Positions 44,807 through 53,920 of a stretch of 64,000 nucleotides of DNA are shown here, piece by piece. How positions within the stretch are numbered: position 1 is the stretch's first letter; each line of letters starts with the position of its first letter. The notes beneath the pieces were generated by a model. That model searched no databases, was not told the origin of the DNA, and worked only from the letters and a program-made list of their open reading frames with translations. Origin of the DNA: DATAZK01 sp963731205 (GTDB lineage Bacteria; Actinomycetota; Actinomycetes; Frankiales; Frankiaceae); assembly GCA_963731205.1 (NCBI GenBank), contig CAVSUJ010000002.1, forward strand, positions 2,170,001 through 2,234,000. Reading direction: 5' to 3'. Made by a program: the position numbers and the translations under genes.

Positions 44807-45700
44807 ATGATTCTCCGGAAGGTCGCGATCGCCACCTGCACGGAGGTGCACGACCTCGATCGGGACGCGCCGATCCTGGCCGATGCGCTGCTGGCGCGGG
44901 GGATCGAGGCCGAGGCGGCCGTCTGGGACGATCCGGCGGTCGACTGGCTCGCGTACGAACTGGTGGTGGTGCGCAGCACATGGGACTACCCCCGGCGCCG
45001 GGATGCTTTCGTGGCCTGGGCCGAGCGGCTGCCGCGGGTGTTGAATGGCGCCGCGGTGCTGCGGTGGAACACCGACAAGCGCTACCTCCAGGAACTGGCG
45101 GACGCCGGCGTCCCGACTGTGCCGACGGTCTTCGCCGGACCCGGGGAGGCTGCTGCACTTCCGGACTGGCCGGAGTTCGTGATCAAGCCGACGATCTCGG
45201 TGGGGTCGGCTGATACGGCTCGGTGGCGTCGCGGGACCGACGACGCGGCCGCTTTGCGCCATCTTCGCGAGCTGCAGGCGGCCGGGCGCACCGCGATGCT
45301 CCAGCCCTATCTCACCTCGGTCGACACCAGCGGCGAGAGCGCGCTGCTCTATCTCGATGGCGCCTTCAGCCACAGCGTGCGGAAGGGGCCGCTGCTGTCC
45401 GCCGGCGCCGGTCCGATCCCGCTGGAGATCGGCGGCGACTACGAGGAACGCGAGCAGATCTCTTCGCGGCTAGCCAGTGACGAGGAAATCGCCGTCGCCG
45501 CCCGGGTGCTGGCGGCTGTTCCGGGTGGCGCTGATTCGCTGCTTTATGCGCGGGTGGATCTGCTCCCCGGGCCGGACGGATCGCCCGTCCTGCTGGAGCT
45601 CGAACTCACCGAGCCGTCGCTCTTCCTGTACACCGCTGCAGGCTCGGCGGAACGGCTCGCCGACGGGATCGTGCGGGCGCTGGGCGTCGCTCAGGCGTAG
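44807..45700 (+). CDS. ATP-grasp enzyme, DcsG/RimK-like carboxylate-amine ligase family
   Basis: 297-residue ATP-grasp protein. The N-terminal lobe has IATCTEVHDLDRDAPILADAL and VVVRSTWDYPRRRDAFVAWA, then NTDKRYLQELADAGVPTVPT, a nucleotide-binding VIKPTISVGSADT, and metal-binding acidic residues near the end (LYARVDLL, LLELELTEPSLFL). This layout matches the ATP-grasp family that includes the D-cycloserine enzyme DcsG, but most family members are uncharacterised and no cycloserine genes adjoin it. ATG 44807. It ends overlapping the convergent AhpD-like gene by 10 bp. Confidence 0.85.
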   Translation: MILRKVAIATCTEVHDLDRDAPILADALLARGIEAEAAVWDDPAVDWLAYELVVVRSTWDYPRRRDAFVAWAERLPRVLNGAAVLRWNTDKRYLQELADAGVPTVPTVFAGPGEAAALPDWPEFVIKPTISVGSADTARWRRGTDDAAALRHLRELQAAGRTAMLQPYLTSVDTSGESALLYLDGAFSHSVRKGPLLSAGAGPIPLEIGGDYEEREQISSRLASDEEIAVAARVLAAVPGGADSLLYARVDLLPGPDGSPVLLELELTEPSLFLYTAAGSAERLADGIVRALGVAQA

Positions 45701-46194
45701 GTGGGAACCCGGCAGGCGCCGTCGACGTCGAAGATCACGTTGATGCGTCCGAACGCGACCCACGAGCTGATGCACAGCGCGAGTTCGACGAGCTCGTCGT
45801 CGGTGAAGCCGGCGTGCAGGCGCTTCCAGAAGTCGTCGTCGATGTTTCGGTGGTCGAGGGCGAACTTCTCGGCGAACTCGGCGCACAGGCGCTCGCGCTC
45901 GGTGAAGCCGGGCCAGTCGTACTCGCCGATGTGGGCGTAGAAGTCCTCGTCGATGTCGTCGGCCTCGGGCGCGCGATCGACGACGTCAGTGGCGCTGCGG
46001 AAGTTCAGGCAGACCTGGCAGTTGTTGATCTGCGCGGTACGTACTCGTGCCGCCTCGAACTCGCGAATGGGCAGCGTGCTCTTGGCGTAGACCGCGCCGG
46101 AGAACGCTCCAGCGGGATGCGCGAGCGCGGGTGCCCGCTCTGACCACAGGTACATCATCGGGTCTTTGCCCTCGGGCACAGCAATACGCGGCAT
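45691..46194 (-). CDS. Carboxymuconolactone decarboxylase/AhpD-like protein
   Basis: 167 residues, all-helical AhpD-like fold. The redox-type motif NNCQVCLNF (CxxC at about 58-61) follows EAARVRTAQIN, and the second half has ELALCISSWVAFGRINVIFDVD. Proteins with this fold act as alkylhydroperoxidase partners or lactone decarboxylases; the CxxC favours a thiol-redox role, unproven. ATG 46194. It lies 44 bp after the ABC exporter permease gene on the same strand, so it may be the third gene of that operon. Confidence 0.85.
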   Translation of the reverse strand: MPRIAVPEGKDPMMYLWSERAPALAHPAGAFSGAVYAKSTLPIREFEAARVRTAQINNCQVCLNFRSATDVVDRAPEADDIDEDFYAHIGEYDWPGFTERERLCAEFAEKFALDHRNIDDDFWKRLHAGFTDDELVELALCISSWVAFGRINVIFDVDGACRVPTYA

Positions 46195-46238
46195 GCCTTA
46201 CTTTCGCACCCCGCCCACACGTTCGGCTAGGGGCCCCG

Positions 46239-47009
46239 TTACTCCCAGCGGAAGGTGCGGGCGGCGAGGATGCCGGCGACGGCGGCCCAGAGGGCGAGCA
46301 GGCCCAGGTCGCCCCAGGGCAGGGAGGCGCCGGCTTCCAGGACGCGGCGCAAGCCGGTGGCGAGGGCGGCGCCGGGCAGCACTTTGGCGAAGCCCTGCAG
46401 GGCGCCGGGCAGCCGGGAGAGCGGGAAGACGATGCCGCCGAGCAGCAGGAAGATCAGGTAGACGCCGTTGGCCGCGGCGAGGGTGGCCTCGGCGCGCAGC
46501 GTGCCGGCCATCAGCAGCCCGAGGGCGGAGAACGCGGCGGTCCCGACGATCAGGAGCAGGAGCACGGCCAGCGGGTTGCCATGGGGGTGCCAGCCGAGCG
46601 CGTAACCCACCGCGACGAGCACCAGGATCTGCAGGATTTCGACGCCGAGCACGCCCAGCGTCTTGCCGAGCAGCAGGACCCAGCGTGGGAGCGCCGAGGC
46701 GCCGAGGCGTTTCAAGACCCCGTACGAACGCTCGAAGCCGGTCGCGATCGCCTGCCCGGTGAAGGCGGTCGAGAGCACGGCGAGGGCCAGCACTCCGGGA
46801 GTGACGAAGTCGACCGGGCGCCCGCCGAGCACCTTCTCATCGGGTAGCAGGTTGACCTTCGTGAAGAACAGCAGCAGGCCCACCGGGATGATCAGCGTCA
46901 GCAGGACCGACTCGCCGCGGCGCAGCGTCAGGCGCAACTCCATGAGCGTCTGGGCGCTGAGCATCCGGGTCCAGGGAGCGGCACCGGGCGCCGGCGTGTA
47001 GACGCTCAC
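46239..47009 (-). CDS. ABC-2 type exporter permease
   Basis: 256 residues with about six membrane helices and no ATPase domain. The N-terminal MELRLTLRRGESVLLTLIIPVGLL and the central TGQAIATGFERSYGVLKRLGASALPRW are typical of DrrB/ABC-2 permeases. The GTG at 47009 overlaps the ATPase stop (GTGA). An upstream in-frame start (47111) would lie within the ATPase gene. ABC exporter genes near ctaA and the suf cluster occur in mycobacteria as well. Substrate unknown. Confidence 0.9.
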   Translation of the reverse strand: MSVYTPAPGAAPWTRMLSAQTLMELRLTLRRGESVLLTLIIPVGLLLFFTKVNLLPDEKVLGGRPVDFVTPGVLALAVLSTAFTGQAIATGFERSYGVLKRLGASALPRWVLLLGKTLGVLGVEILQILVLVAVGYALGWHPHGNPLAVLLLLIVGTAAFSALGLLMAGTLRAEATLAAANGVYLIFLLLGGIVFPLSRLPGALQGFAKVLPGAALATGLRRVLEAGASLPWGDLGLLALWAAVAGILAARTFRWE

Positions 47010-47935
47010 GGCGCCACCCCGTCCAGCGGATCGGTGAGTTCGACGAACACGTCCTCGAGCGAGCGCTGCTGAACTCGCAGGTCCTCGGCCATCACCCCGT
47101 GAGCGGCGCACCAGGCGGTCACCGACGCCAGCAGCTGCGGGTCGACATTGCCGTGCAGGACGTACGTGCCGGCCGGCTCCTCGCGCGCGGTCACCCCTGG
47201 AGCCAGCGACGCCACCAGCGCGGCAAGCGGGAGCCCCTCGCGCGCCCGGAAGCTGAGCCGACCTTCGGCCCCCGACGCCGTGAGTTCCGCAGGCGTGCCG
47301 GCGGCGACGAGCCGGCCGTGGTTGACGATGACGACCGCATCGGCGAGCCGCTCCGCCTCATCCATCGCGTGGGTGGTCAGCACGACCGTCACCCCTGAGC
47401 TGCGCAGATCGCGGATGAGCTGCCAGGTGTCGCGGCGCCCCTGCACGTCGAGACCAGCTGTCGGCTCATCGAGGAAGACCAGGTCAGGACGCCCGATGAC
47501 GGCCATCCCGAGTGAGAGCCGCTGCTTCTCCCCGCCCGAAAGGCGCCGGTAGGTCGTCTTGGCGACGTGGGTCAGGCCGAGGCGCTCGAGCAGCTCGCCC
47601 GGGTCGAGTGGATGCGCGGCGTGGGCGGCCAGCAGGTCGAGCATCTCGTACGTGCGGGCGCCGGGATAGCAGCCGCCGGCTTGCAGCATCACACCGACCC
47701 GTGGCCGCAGCGCCCGCCCGTCGCGTATCGGATCGAGGCCGAGCACCCGAACCTGCCCTGCGTCAGGGCGGCGAAATCCTTCGCAGATCTCGACGGTCGT
47801 GGTCTTGCCGGCACCGTTCGGGCCGAGCAGCGCCGTCACCTCGCCAGCGGATACGGAGAAGGACAGCCCGTCCACCGCGTGCAGCGCGCCATAGGACTTC
47901 ACGAGCCCTCTGACCTCGACCGCCGGTGCCATCAC
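47006..47935 (-). CDS. ABC exporter ATP-binding protein (DrrA-like)
   Basis: 309 residues. Walker A GPNGAGKTTT, Q-loop MLQAGGCYPG, signature LSGGEKQRLSLG, Walker B LVFLDEPTAGLD, switch His in LTTHAMDEAERL, plus a C-terminal domain typical of drug/lipid exporter ATPases. The start is GTG 47935 or ATG 47932. It pairs with the overlapping ABC-2 permease. The 187 bp upstream (47936-48122) hold no supported gene. Confidence 0.93.
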   Translation of the reverse strand: MMAPAVEVRGLVKSYGALHAVDGLSFSVSAGEVTALLGPNGAGKTTTVEICEGFRRPDAGQVRVLGLDPIRDGRALRPRVGVMLQAGGCYPGARTYEMLDLLAAHAAHPLDPGELLERLGLTHVAKTTYRRLSGGEKQRLSLGMAVIGRPDLVFLDEPTAGLDVQGRRDTWQLIRDLRSSGVTVVLTTHAMDEAERLADAVVIVNHGRLVAAGTPAELTASGAEGRLSFRAREGLPLAALVASLAPGVTAREEPAGTYVLHGNVDPQLLASVTAWCAAHGVMAEDLRVQQRSLEDVFVELTDPLDGVAP

Positions 47936-48122
47936 GGGGCCGAGTCTAGGAAGGGCAGCCGCAAGAACGACCGGGAGTGAGCACGATCATGTCGCGCTAC
48001 CCGGCCACCCGTCCCGGCTCTGGCCGTCCCCTCCGCGGTCAGAACCAAGGCCCGGGCGTCCGGTACTACAAGAATTCGCGACGTTGCGGCGGACTCCTGC
48101 CGGCAACCGTCACCTATCGATC

Positions 48123-49868
48123 TCACGTATTCACAAGGGCTTCCGCCGCCCCGAGGCCCAGCGCCTGACCACCGGCCATCCGCGCTGCATCCGCGGTCGT
48201 GTCGTCCGGCTTGGTCTGTGAGTCCCGTTCGGCGGCCACCCGGCGCCGGTAGTACTCGATCTCCCGCTCGCGACGCTCGTCGTCCCAGCCGAGCACCTCG
48301 CCGATCAGAGCGGCCGCCGGGATTGCCGCGGCCAGGCCACGATCCCACGCTTCGATGGAGATGCGGGTGCGCCGGGTGAGGATGTCGTCCAGATGCAGCG
48401 CGCCCTCCGCCATGGCGGAGTAGACGACCTCGACCTGCAGGTAGTCGTCGGCGTTGGGAAGCGGGGTCGCCAGTTCCGGACGGTTCTTGATGAGCTCCAG
48501 CAGCTCGTCGATCATCGAGCCGTAGCGGTGCAGCAGGTGCTCGATCCGCGCCGGGTGCAGCCCGGAGCTCTCGGCGATCGCCCGCCGCCGGTTCCACAGC
48601 GCCGGATATCCCTCGGCGCCGATGAGCGGGATCTCGTCCGTCACGCACTCAGCGACGCTCTGCTCCAACGCACCTGCCGCGCGGTCGATCGCGTCCCGCG
48701 CCATCACCCGGTAGGTCGTGTACTTGCCCCCGGCGACGACGACGAGCCCGGGCACCGGCATGGCTACCAGATGCTCGCGCGAGAGCTTGGAGGTGAGCTC
48801 GGATTCGCCTGCAAGCAAAGGGCGAAGGCCGGCGTAGACGCCCTCGACATCTTCGCGTGACAGCGGGGTCACGAGCACCGCATTGAGATGGTCGAGCACG
48901 TAGTCGATGTCGCTGCTGCTCGCCGCCGGGTGGGCCTTGGAGAGCTTCCAGTCGGTGTCGGTGGTGCCGATGATCCAGTGCCGCCCCCAGGGGATGACGA
49001 ACAGCACGCTGTGCTCGGTGCGGATGATCAGGCCGGTGTCGAGTTGCAGCCGATCGCGCGGGACGACGAGGTGAATGCCCTTGGACGCGCGCACCTGGAA
49101 CCGGCCGCGTCCGCCGGCGAGCTCCTGCGTCGCGTCGGTCCAGACGCCGGTCGCGTTGACCACGACGCGCGCCCGGACGTCGAATTCGCGCCCGCTCTCA
49201 CGGTCGACGACGTGCACTCCCGAGACCCGCTCGCCCTCGCGCAGGAACCCGGTGACCTGGACTCCGGTGGCCGCCGTCGCCCCGTAAGCGGCCGCGGTGC
49301 GCGCGATCGTCATGGTGTGGCGGGCGTCGTCGACCTGCGCGTCGTAGTACTGCAGCGCCCCGACGAGGCTGTCCCTGCGCAATGCCGGGGCGAGCGCCAA
49401 GGCTTTTCGACGCGAGAGGTGGCGGTGGTGGGGAAGCCGGCGCTCGCGCATGGTGCTTCGGGTCCCGAGCGGCAGCAGGGTGTCATAGAGCAGCACCCCG
49501 GAGCCGGCGTAGGCGCGCTCCCAGACGCGATGGCGTAAGGGATAGAGGAACGAGACCGGCTGCACGAGATGCGGACACAGCCGGGTCAGCAGCAGGTGGC
49601 GTTCTCGGAGGGCCTCGCGTACGAGCCCGAATTCCAGCTGCTCCAGGTAACGCAGGCCGCCGTGGATCAGCTTGCTGGAACGGCTGCTCGTGCCGGCAGC
49701 CCAGTCGCGGGCTTCGAGCAGCGCGGTCGACAGGCCGCGGGTCGCGGCGTCGAGCGCACAGCCGGTGCCGACCACGCCGCCGCCGACGACAACGACGTCG
49801 AATGTCTGGCTTTCGAGGCGCTGCAGGGCAGCCATCCGCGCTTCAGGACTGAGGTGCACCGGCTCCAT
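48123..49868 (-). CDS. glpD: Glycerol-3-phosphate dehydrogenase, FAD-dependent
   Basis: Respiratory-chain-linked oxidation of glycerol 3-phosphate to dihydroxyacetone phosphate at the membrane. 581 residues with the FAD dinucleotide motif VVVVGGGVVGTGCALDAATRG, SSRSSKLIHGGLRYLE, the conserved IGTTDTDW and AGGKYTTYR. ATG 49868. It follows glpK by 26 bp and feeds triose phosphate to the glycolytic genes found elsewhere in the window. Confidence 0.95.
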   Translation of the reverse strand: MEPVHLSPEARMAALQRLESQTFDVVVVGGGVVGTGCALDAATRGLSTALLEARDWAAGTSSRSSKLIHGGLRYLEQLEFGLVREALRERHLLLTRLCPHLVQPVSFLYPLRHRVWERAYAGSGVLLYDTLLPLGTRSTMRERRLPHHRHLSRRKALALAPALRRDSLVGALQYYDAQVDDARHTMTIARTAAAYGATAATGVQVTGFLREGERVSGVHVVDRESGREFDVRARVVVNATGVWTDATQELAGGRGRFQVRASKGIHLVVPRDRLQLDTGLIIRTEHSVLFVIPWGRHWIIGTTDTDWKLSKAHPAASSSDIDYVLDHLNAVLVTPLSREDVEGVYAGLRPLLAGESELTSKLSREHLVAMPVPGLVVVAGGKYTTYRVMARDAIDRAAGALEQSVAECVTDEIPLIGAEGYPALWNRRRAIAESSGLHPARIEHLLHRYGSMIDELLELIKNRPELATPLPNADDYLQVEVVYSAMAEGALHLDDILTRRTRISIEAWDRGLAAAIPAAALIGEVLGWDDERREREIEYYRRRVAAERDSQTKPDDTTADAARMAGGQALGLGAAEALVNT

Positions 49869-49894
49869 GGTGGTCTAACTACCCCTGCCTGCGT

Positions 49895-51406
49895 TCATTC
49901 GCCCTCACGCGCCCAGTGACGTGCGTGACTCACGGCCTCCGACCACCGCTCGTGCAGCCGGTGTCGCGTCACCACATTCATTCGATCCATGCGGGGTTCG
50001 TAGCGCACCTTGGTACGCCTGAGCTGGGCCAGTTCGCCCCGATCGGCATAGACGCCGGTGGCCAGGCCGGCCAGATAGCCCGAGCCCAGCGCGGTGGTCT
50101 CGGTGTTCTCCGGCACATCGAGCGGCAGGTTCAACACGTCGGACTGGAACTGCATCAACCAGCGGTTGGCCGTCGCACCGCCGTCGACCCGCAGCTCCTG
50201 GAGGTGCACGCCCGACTCGCGTTGCATCGCATCGATGACATCTTTCGTCGACCAGGCAATGGATTCCAGCACGGCCCGCGCGACGTGAGCCCGGGTGGTG
50301 CCGCGGGTGAGCCCGATGAGCACCCCGCGGGCCGCGGGATCCCAGTGCGGCGCCCCCAACCCCGCGAGCGCCGGCACGAACCAGACGTCGTCGTTCGACT
50401 CCAGGCTCGCCGCCAGCGCCTCGGTTTCCGCTGCGTTGTCGATGATTTTGAGCTCGTCGCGTAACCACTGCACCGCACTGCCGGTCACCAGGATCGAACC
50501 TTCCAGCGCGTACTCGACGGGGCGCCCTTCGAGCCCGTACGCGATCGTGCGCAGCAGCACCCGCTGGTCGGTGATCTGATCGCGGCCGGTGTTCATCAGC
50601 ACGAAAGAGCCTGTGCCGTAAGTGTTTTTCGCGGTTCCCTGCTCGAAGCAGCCTTGCGCGAACAAGGCCGCCTGCTGGTCACCGATCGCGCCTGCCACCG
50701 GAACGGCAGCCCCGAAGAAGGCGCTCGGCTCGGTCTCGGCGTAGACCTGCGAGCTCGGCCGCACCTCGGGTAGCACCTGCGCCGGAATGTCCATGGCGGC
50801 CAGAAGTTGCTCGTCCCACGCGACTTTTCCGATGTCGAGCAGCAGGGTCCGCGACGCATTCGTGACGTCGGTGGCGTGCAACCGGCCACCCGTCAGCTTG
50901 TACAGCAGCCACGAATCGATCGTCCCGAAGGCGAGCTCGCCCCGCTCCGCACGCGACCGCAGGCCGTCGACATTTTCCAGTAGCCACGCCACTTTCGTGC
51001 CGGCGAAGTACGGGTCGAGCACCAGGCCGGTCTTCTCGCGTACGACATCGGCGTAGCCATCAGCGGTGAGCCGGTCGCACAGCGGCTTGGTGCGACGGTC
51101 CTGCCAGACGATCGCGCGGTGCACCGGCTCGCCCGTCGCCCGGTCCCACAGGACCGTGGTCTCGCGTTGATTGGTGATCCCGATCGCGGCGACGTCCTTC
51201 GCCCGCACCTTCGCATCGGCCAGCGCCTGCTCGACCACGCCTGCGGTGACCGACCAGATCTCCTGCGGGTCGTGCTCCACCCAGCCCGGACGCGGGAAGT
51301 ACTGGGTGAATTCGCGGTAGCCGCGGCCCCGCACCTGCGCCTGCTCGTCCAGGATCAGGACGGTCGTTCCAGTGGTGCCCTGGTCGATGGCGACGACGGG
51401 CTTCAC
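49895..51406 (-). CDS. glpK: Glycerol kinase
   Basis: ATP-dependent phosphorylation of glycerol. 503 residues, FGGY kinase family: VVAIDQGTTGTT start, GITNQRETTVLWD, NASRTLLLDI, GAIGDQQAALFAQGCFEQGTAKNTYGTG, and LRVDGGATANRWLMQFQSD. The GTG at 51406 overlaps the stop of the preceding zinc-ribbon gene (GTGA); the long in-frame extension to 51544 is out of context. No glycerol facilitator gene (glpF) is adjacent. Confidence 0.95.
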   Translation of the reverse strand: MKPVVAIDQGTTGTTVLILDEQAQVRGRGYREFTQYFPRPGWVEHDPQEIWSVTAGVVEQALADAKVRAKDVAAIGITNQRETTVLWDRATGEPVHRAIVWQDRRTKPLCDRLTADGYADVVREKTGLVLDPYFAGTKVAWLLENVDGLRSRAERGELAFGTIDSWLLYKLTGGRLHATDVTNASRTLLLDIGKVAWDEQLLAAMDIPAQVLPEVRPSSQVYAETEPSAFFGAAVPVAGAIGDQQAALFAQGCFEQGTAKNTYGTGSFVLMNTGRDQITDQRVLLRTIAYGLEGRPVEYALEGSILVTGSAVQWLRDELKIIDNAAETEALAASLESNDDVWFVPALAGLGAPHWDPAARGVLIGLTRGTTRAHVARAVLESIAWSTKDVIDAMQRESGVHLQELRVDGGATANRWLMQFQSDVLNLPLDVPENTETTALGSGYLAGLATGVYADRGELAQLRRTKVRYEPRMDRMNVVTRHRLHERWSEAVSHARHWAREGE

Positions 51407-52764
51407 TGCTTGACGCAGGAGAAGCTGACGGTCGCATTGGCGCCGGCGCCGTTGAGGTCCAGGGTGTCGCTGCCGTTCCAGACCGCCGTGTACTTGTCGA
51501 GCGCGCCGCCGTCGAACGCCACCTGGTCGCCGCTGGACCCCCACGATCCGCCCGTCGCGCCGCCGCTGACGGTGTAGCTGTTGTCAGCGATGAGGGTCAG
51601 CGTGCCGCTGCTCGTGTCGTTGCTGCCCTTGCACGTGTACGCACCGGTGAGCGTGTTGCCGGTCGCCTTGCTGACGTCGAAGACCTGGTTGGCGGGTGGG
51701 GCGGTGATGGGGGTGGCTTTGTTGTAGTTGGTGAAGGTGACGGTGCCGCCGTCGCTGCCTTTGGAGTCGAGTTTCAGGGGTAGGGCGGGGCCGGTGTTGG
51801 CGATGTCGAGGGTGGAGCCGTCTTTTTGGGTGACGACGGCGATTTTTTGGCCGTTGAGGGTGGATTGGGTGACGGTGGGGTTGACGGCGTTGGTGCCGGT
51901 GCCGCCTTTGAGGAGGCCGGCGAAGCCGTCGAGGGTGAACAGGTCGAAGTCGGTGGTGGTGGCGGTTTTCAGCCATTTGCCGTTGAGCTGGTTCAGGACG
52001 GCGGTGTCGTTGCCGGCGTACTTTTTCAAGAAGTCTTCGTCGCCTTTGATGAAGACGTTGGAGCCGACTTTGATGAGTTGGACGTCGGCGTTGTTGATGG
52101 TGAGGGTGCCTTGGGTGTTGTCGCCGGAGGCGAGGGTCAGGTCGAGGCGGATGGCGCTGCCGTTGTCGAAGACGGTGCCGGTGATCTGGACGCTGGAGGC
52201 GGCGCGTAGGGCTTCGCGGGAGGTGGCGAGGGCGTCGGTGGCGTTCTGGTTCTGTACGCCGTTGAGTGCGGTGCCGTTTTTCTTGCCGCCGGTCACGACG
52301 AGGACGACGGCCACGATCGCGGCGATCACCACGACCGCGGTGGCACCCAGGATCAACGGTTTGCGTGAGCCCTTCGGCTTAACCGGCGGCTGGCCCGGCG
52401 GCTGGCCCGGCGGGGGCTGCGTCGGCGGTGGTGTCGCGGGATAGCCCGGCGCACCCCACTGCGGCGGAGGGGGCTGGGTCGGATGGCCGGCGCCGGTGTC
52501 GTTTCCGGTGTTCCAGCCGACCTGGTCGGGCCGGTTCGCGACCCAGGTCGGCGGAGGCGGCGTCGGCGCGCCGGCAGGCAACTCTCCCGGGTCCCACTCC
52601 GCCGGCGGCTCCCACGGGTACTCCGCGGTCCCTTGTCCGTGCGGCGGCTGGCTGACCAGCTGCGTGCTCGACGGGTCCGGCAGCTGCGTCCCACACCGCA
52701 CGCAGTACTCCGTGCCGTCGGCGTTCACCTGCCCACACGTCAGACAAGTCATCGTGCCGGCCAT
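51403..52764 (-). CDS. Zinc-ribbon membrane protein with LppX/LprG-like extracellular domain; mosaic codon use
   Basis: 453 residues. N-terminal zinc ribbon CLTCG...YCVRCG (about 6-25), a Pro/Gln-rich cytoplasmic linker (30-130), one membrane helix (about 136-158), then an extracellular domain resembling LppX/LprAFG lipid-binding lipoproteins (VQITGTVFDNG.AIRLDLTLA, GTLTINN.DVQLI.VG). A second small beta-rich domain ends the protein (YTCKGSNDTSSGTLTL). Codons for about 160-358 (51690-52285) strongly prefer C or A in third position (Lys AAA, Leu CTC, Gln mostly CAA), unlike both ends. ATG 52764 follows a GGGGGG stretch. It leads the glpK-glpD operon; why is unclear. Confidence 0.8.
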   Translation of the reverse strand: MAGTMTCLTCGQVNADGTEYCVRCGTQLPDPSSTQLVSQPPHGQGTAEYPWEPPAEWDPGELPAGAPTPPPPTWVANRPDQVGWNTGNDTGAGHPTQPPPPQWGAPGYPATPPPTQPPPGQPPGQPPVKPKGSRKPLILGATAVVVIAAIVAVVLVVTGGKKNGTALNGVQNQNATDALATSREALRAASSVQITGTVFDNGSAIRLDLTLASGDNTQGTLTINNADVQLIKVGSNVFIKGDEDFLKKYAGNDTAVLNQLNGKWLKTATTTDFDLFTLDGFAGLLKGGTGTNAVNPTVTQSTLNGQKIAVVTQKDGSTLDIANTGPALPLKLDSKGSDGGTVTFTNYNKATPITAPPANQVFDVSKATGNTLTGAYTCKGSNDTSSGTLTLIADNSYTVSGGATGGSWGSSGDQVAFDGGALDKYTAVWNGSDTLDLNGAGANATVSFSCVKQ

Positions 52765-52868
52765 CAAGAAAGCCCCCCGGTCGCGTCGGCGTGGGGTGAG
52801 CGTATGACCGGGGCCTCAGGATTCGGGCGAAGTTGACGCCGACCTGACAGCCAATTGCGGCGCTCCAC

Positions 52869-52920
52869 TCGAGGAAGTGGTTGGCAAACCGGGATTTGAT
52901 CAACCTTTTCCTCGTGTCGG
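52869..52920. repeat. Palindromic repeat, copy 1 (left of DUF559 gene)
   Basis: 52-bp element with arms GAGGAAGTGGTTG and CAACCttTTCCTC. An inner AAA/TTT pair gives further stem. It matches copy 2 (53890-53941) at 45 of 52 positions in the same orientation. It lies about 80 bp before the DUF559 start. Confidence 0.8.
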
Positions 52921-52999
52921 AGAGCGTGGTTCCCTCGCTCGTTCAACTCCGTCCTGTGGACAACTCTTTGGTGGCCGTGTCGGCGTTCACCCTCACAGG

Positions 53000-53920
53000 G
53001 TGGCTCTTCCCCTGCTGAGGCCGCTGCTGGCCAAGCAGAACGGTGCCGTCACCATCGCTCAGGCTTACGCAGCCGGACTCTCGCGTCAGCAGGTGCGGAC
53101 CCTGCTCACCCGTGGCTGGACAAGCCCGGCGCGTGGAGTCCTTGTCGAACCGGAACCTCCTGATCCGTTCAAAGCCGGCGTGAGGGCTGCACAACTGGCA
53201 TGTCCGGATGCGGTCTCCTGTCGCCTCACCGCAGCGCGGATACGTGGCCTTACCGGATTGCCGCTGTGGACGCCGACGGAGCTTCCTCAGCTACTCCTGC
53301 CGTCAGGCACGCGCCGCCGCCAACGGCGCGGTGCCCTTACGTACAGCGGCTTGCGGGATGCCGATCGTTCGATGTGGCATGGCTGGCGGGTCACCAGCCT
53401 GCAGAAGACCGTGGCCGATATGAGTCTCACGTTGCCCCTGGATGACCTTGTCTGCTTGGTCGACGGCGTGCTGAACAGCGGCGGCGTGATTGATCTGGAG
53501 GGGATCCGCGGCCGAGCGAAGACGCGGCTCTCGTCAGCGCTCGTGCTGGCTGACGGTCGCGCGGAATCGGCTCTCGAGACGGTCATTCGACTTCTGCTCG
53601 TGCGTGCTGGGCTCGCGCCCGAGGTACTGCAGCTGCGACTCTTCGACCGAGATGGTCGGTGCTACGCCCGTTTGGATCTTGCCTGGCCGAGTCGCATGCT
53701 TGCCGTCGAGGCCGACGGGCGTGAATACCACGACCGACCGGAAGCGCTCTACCGGGACCGTCAGCGGCAGAACGCATTGGAGCTCGCCCGCTGGACGGTA
53801 TTGCGATTCACCTGGGACGACGTCTTTCGCCGTCCCGAATGGGTCATCCAGCAGGTAGCGGATGCACTGGCGCTGCGAACACCAGACAGTCGAGGAAATG
53901 GTTGGCAAACGGCCATTTGA
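53000..53920 (+). CDS. DUF559-type protein with N-terminal AbiEi-like winged helix
   Basis: 306 residues. The N-terminus (about 1-55) resembles the AbiEi-type antitoxin winged helix: GAVTIAQAYAAGLSRQQVRTLLTRGW..ARGVLV. The C-terminus (about 200-290) looks like a DUF559/Vsr-related PD-(D/E)XK fold: RLDLAWPSRMLAVEADG, YHDR, RDRQRQNALELARWTVLRFTWDDV. Such proteins are common single genes in actinobacteria and of unknown function. The start is uncertain: GTG 53000 is chosen by domain start; the frame opens at GTG 52877 inside repeat copy 1. The stop codon lies inside repeat copy 2. No partner toxin adjoins it. Confidence 0.75.
   Translation: MALPLLRPLLAKQNGAVTIAQAYAAGLSRQQVRTLLTRGWTSPARGVLVEPEPPDPFKAGVRAAQLACPDAVSCRLTAARIRGLTGLPLWTPTELPQLLLPSGTRRRQRRGALTYSGLRDADRSMWHGWRVTSLQKTVADMSLTLPLDDLVCLVDGVLNSGGVIDLEGIRGRAKTRLSSALVLADGRAESALETVIRLLLVRAGLAPEVLQLRLFDRDGRCYARLDLAWPSRMLAVEADGREYHDRPEALYRDRQRQNALELARWTVLRFTWDDVFRRPEWVIQQVADALALRTPDSRGNGWQTAI

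Noticed and set aside
47977..48168. 63-codon ORF in the gap between the ABC exporter ATPase and glpD
   Set aside because: No ribosome site, no recognisable features, and it runs into the antisense of glpD.
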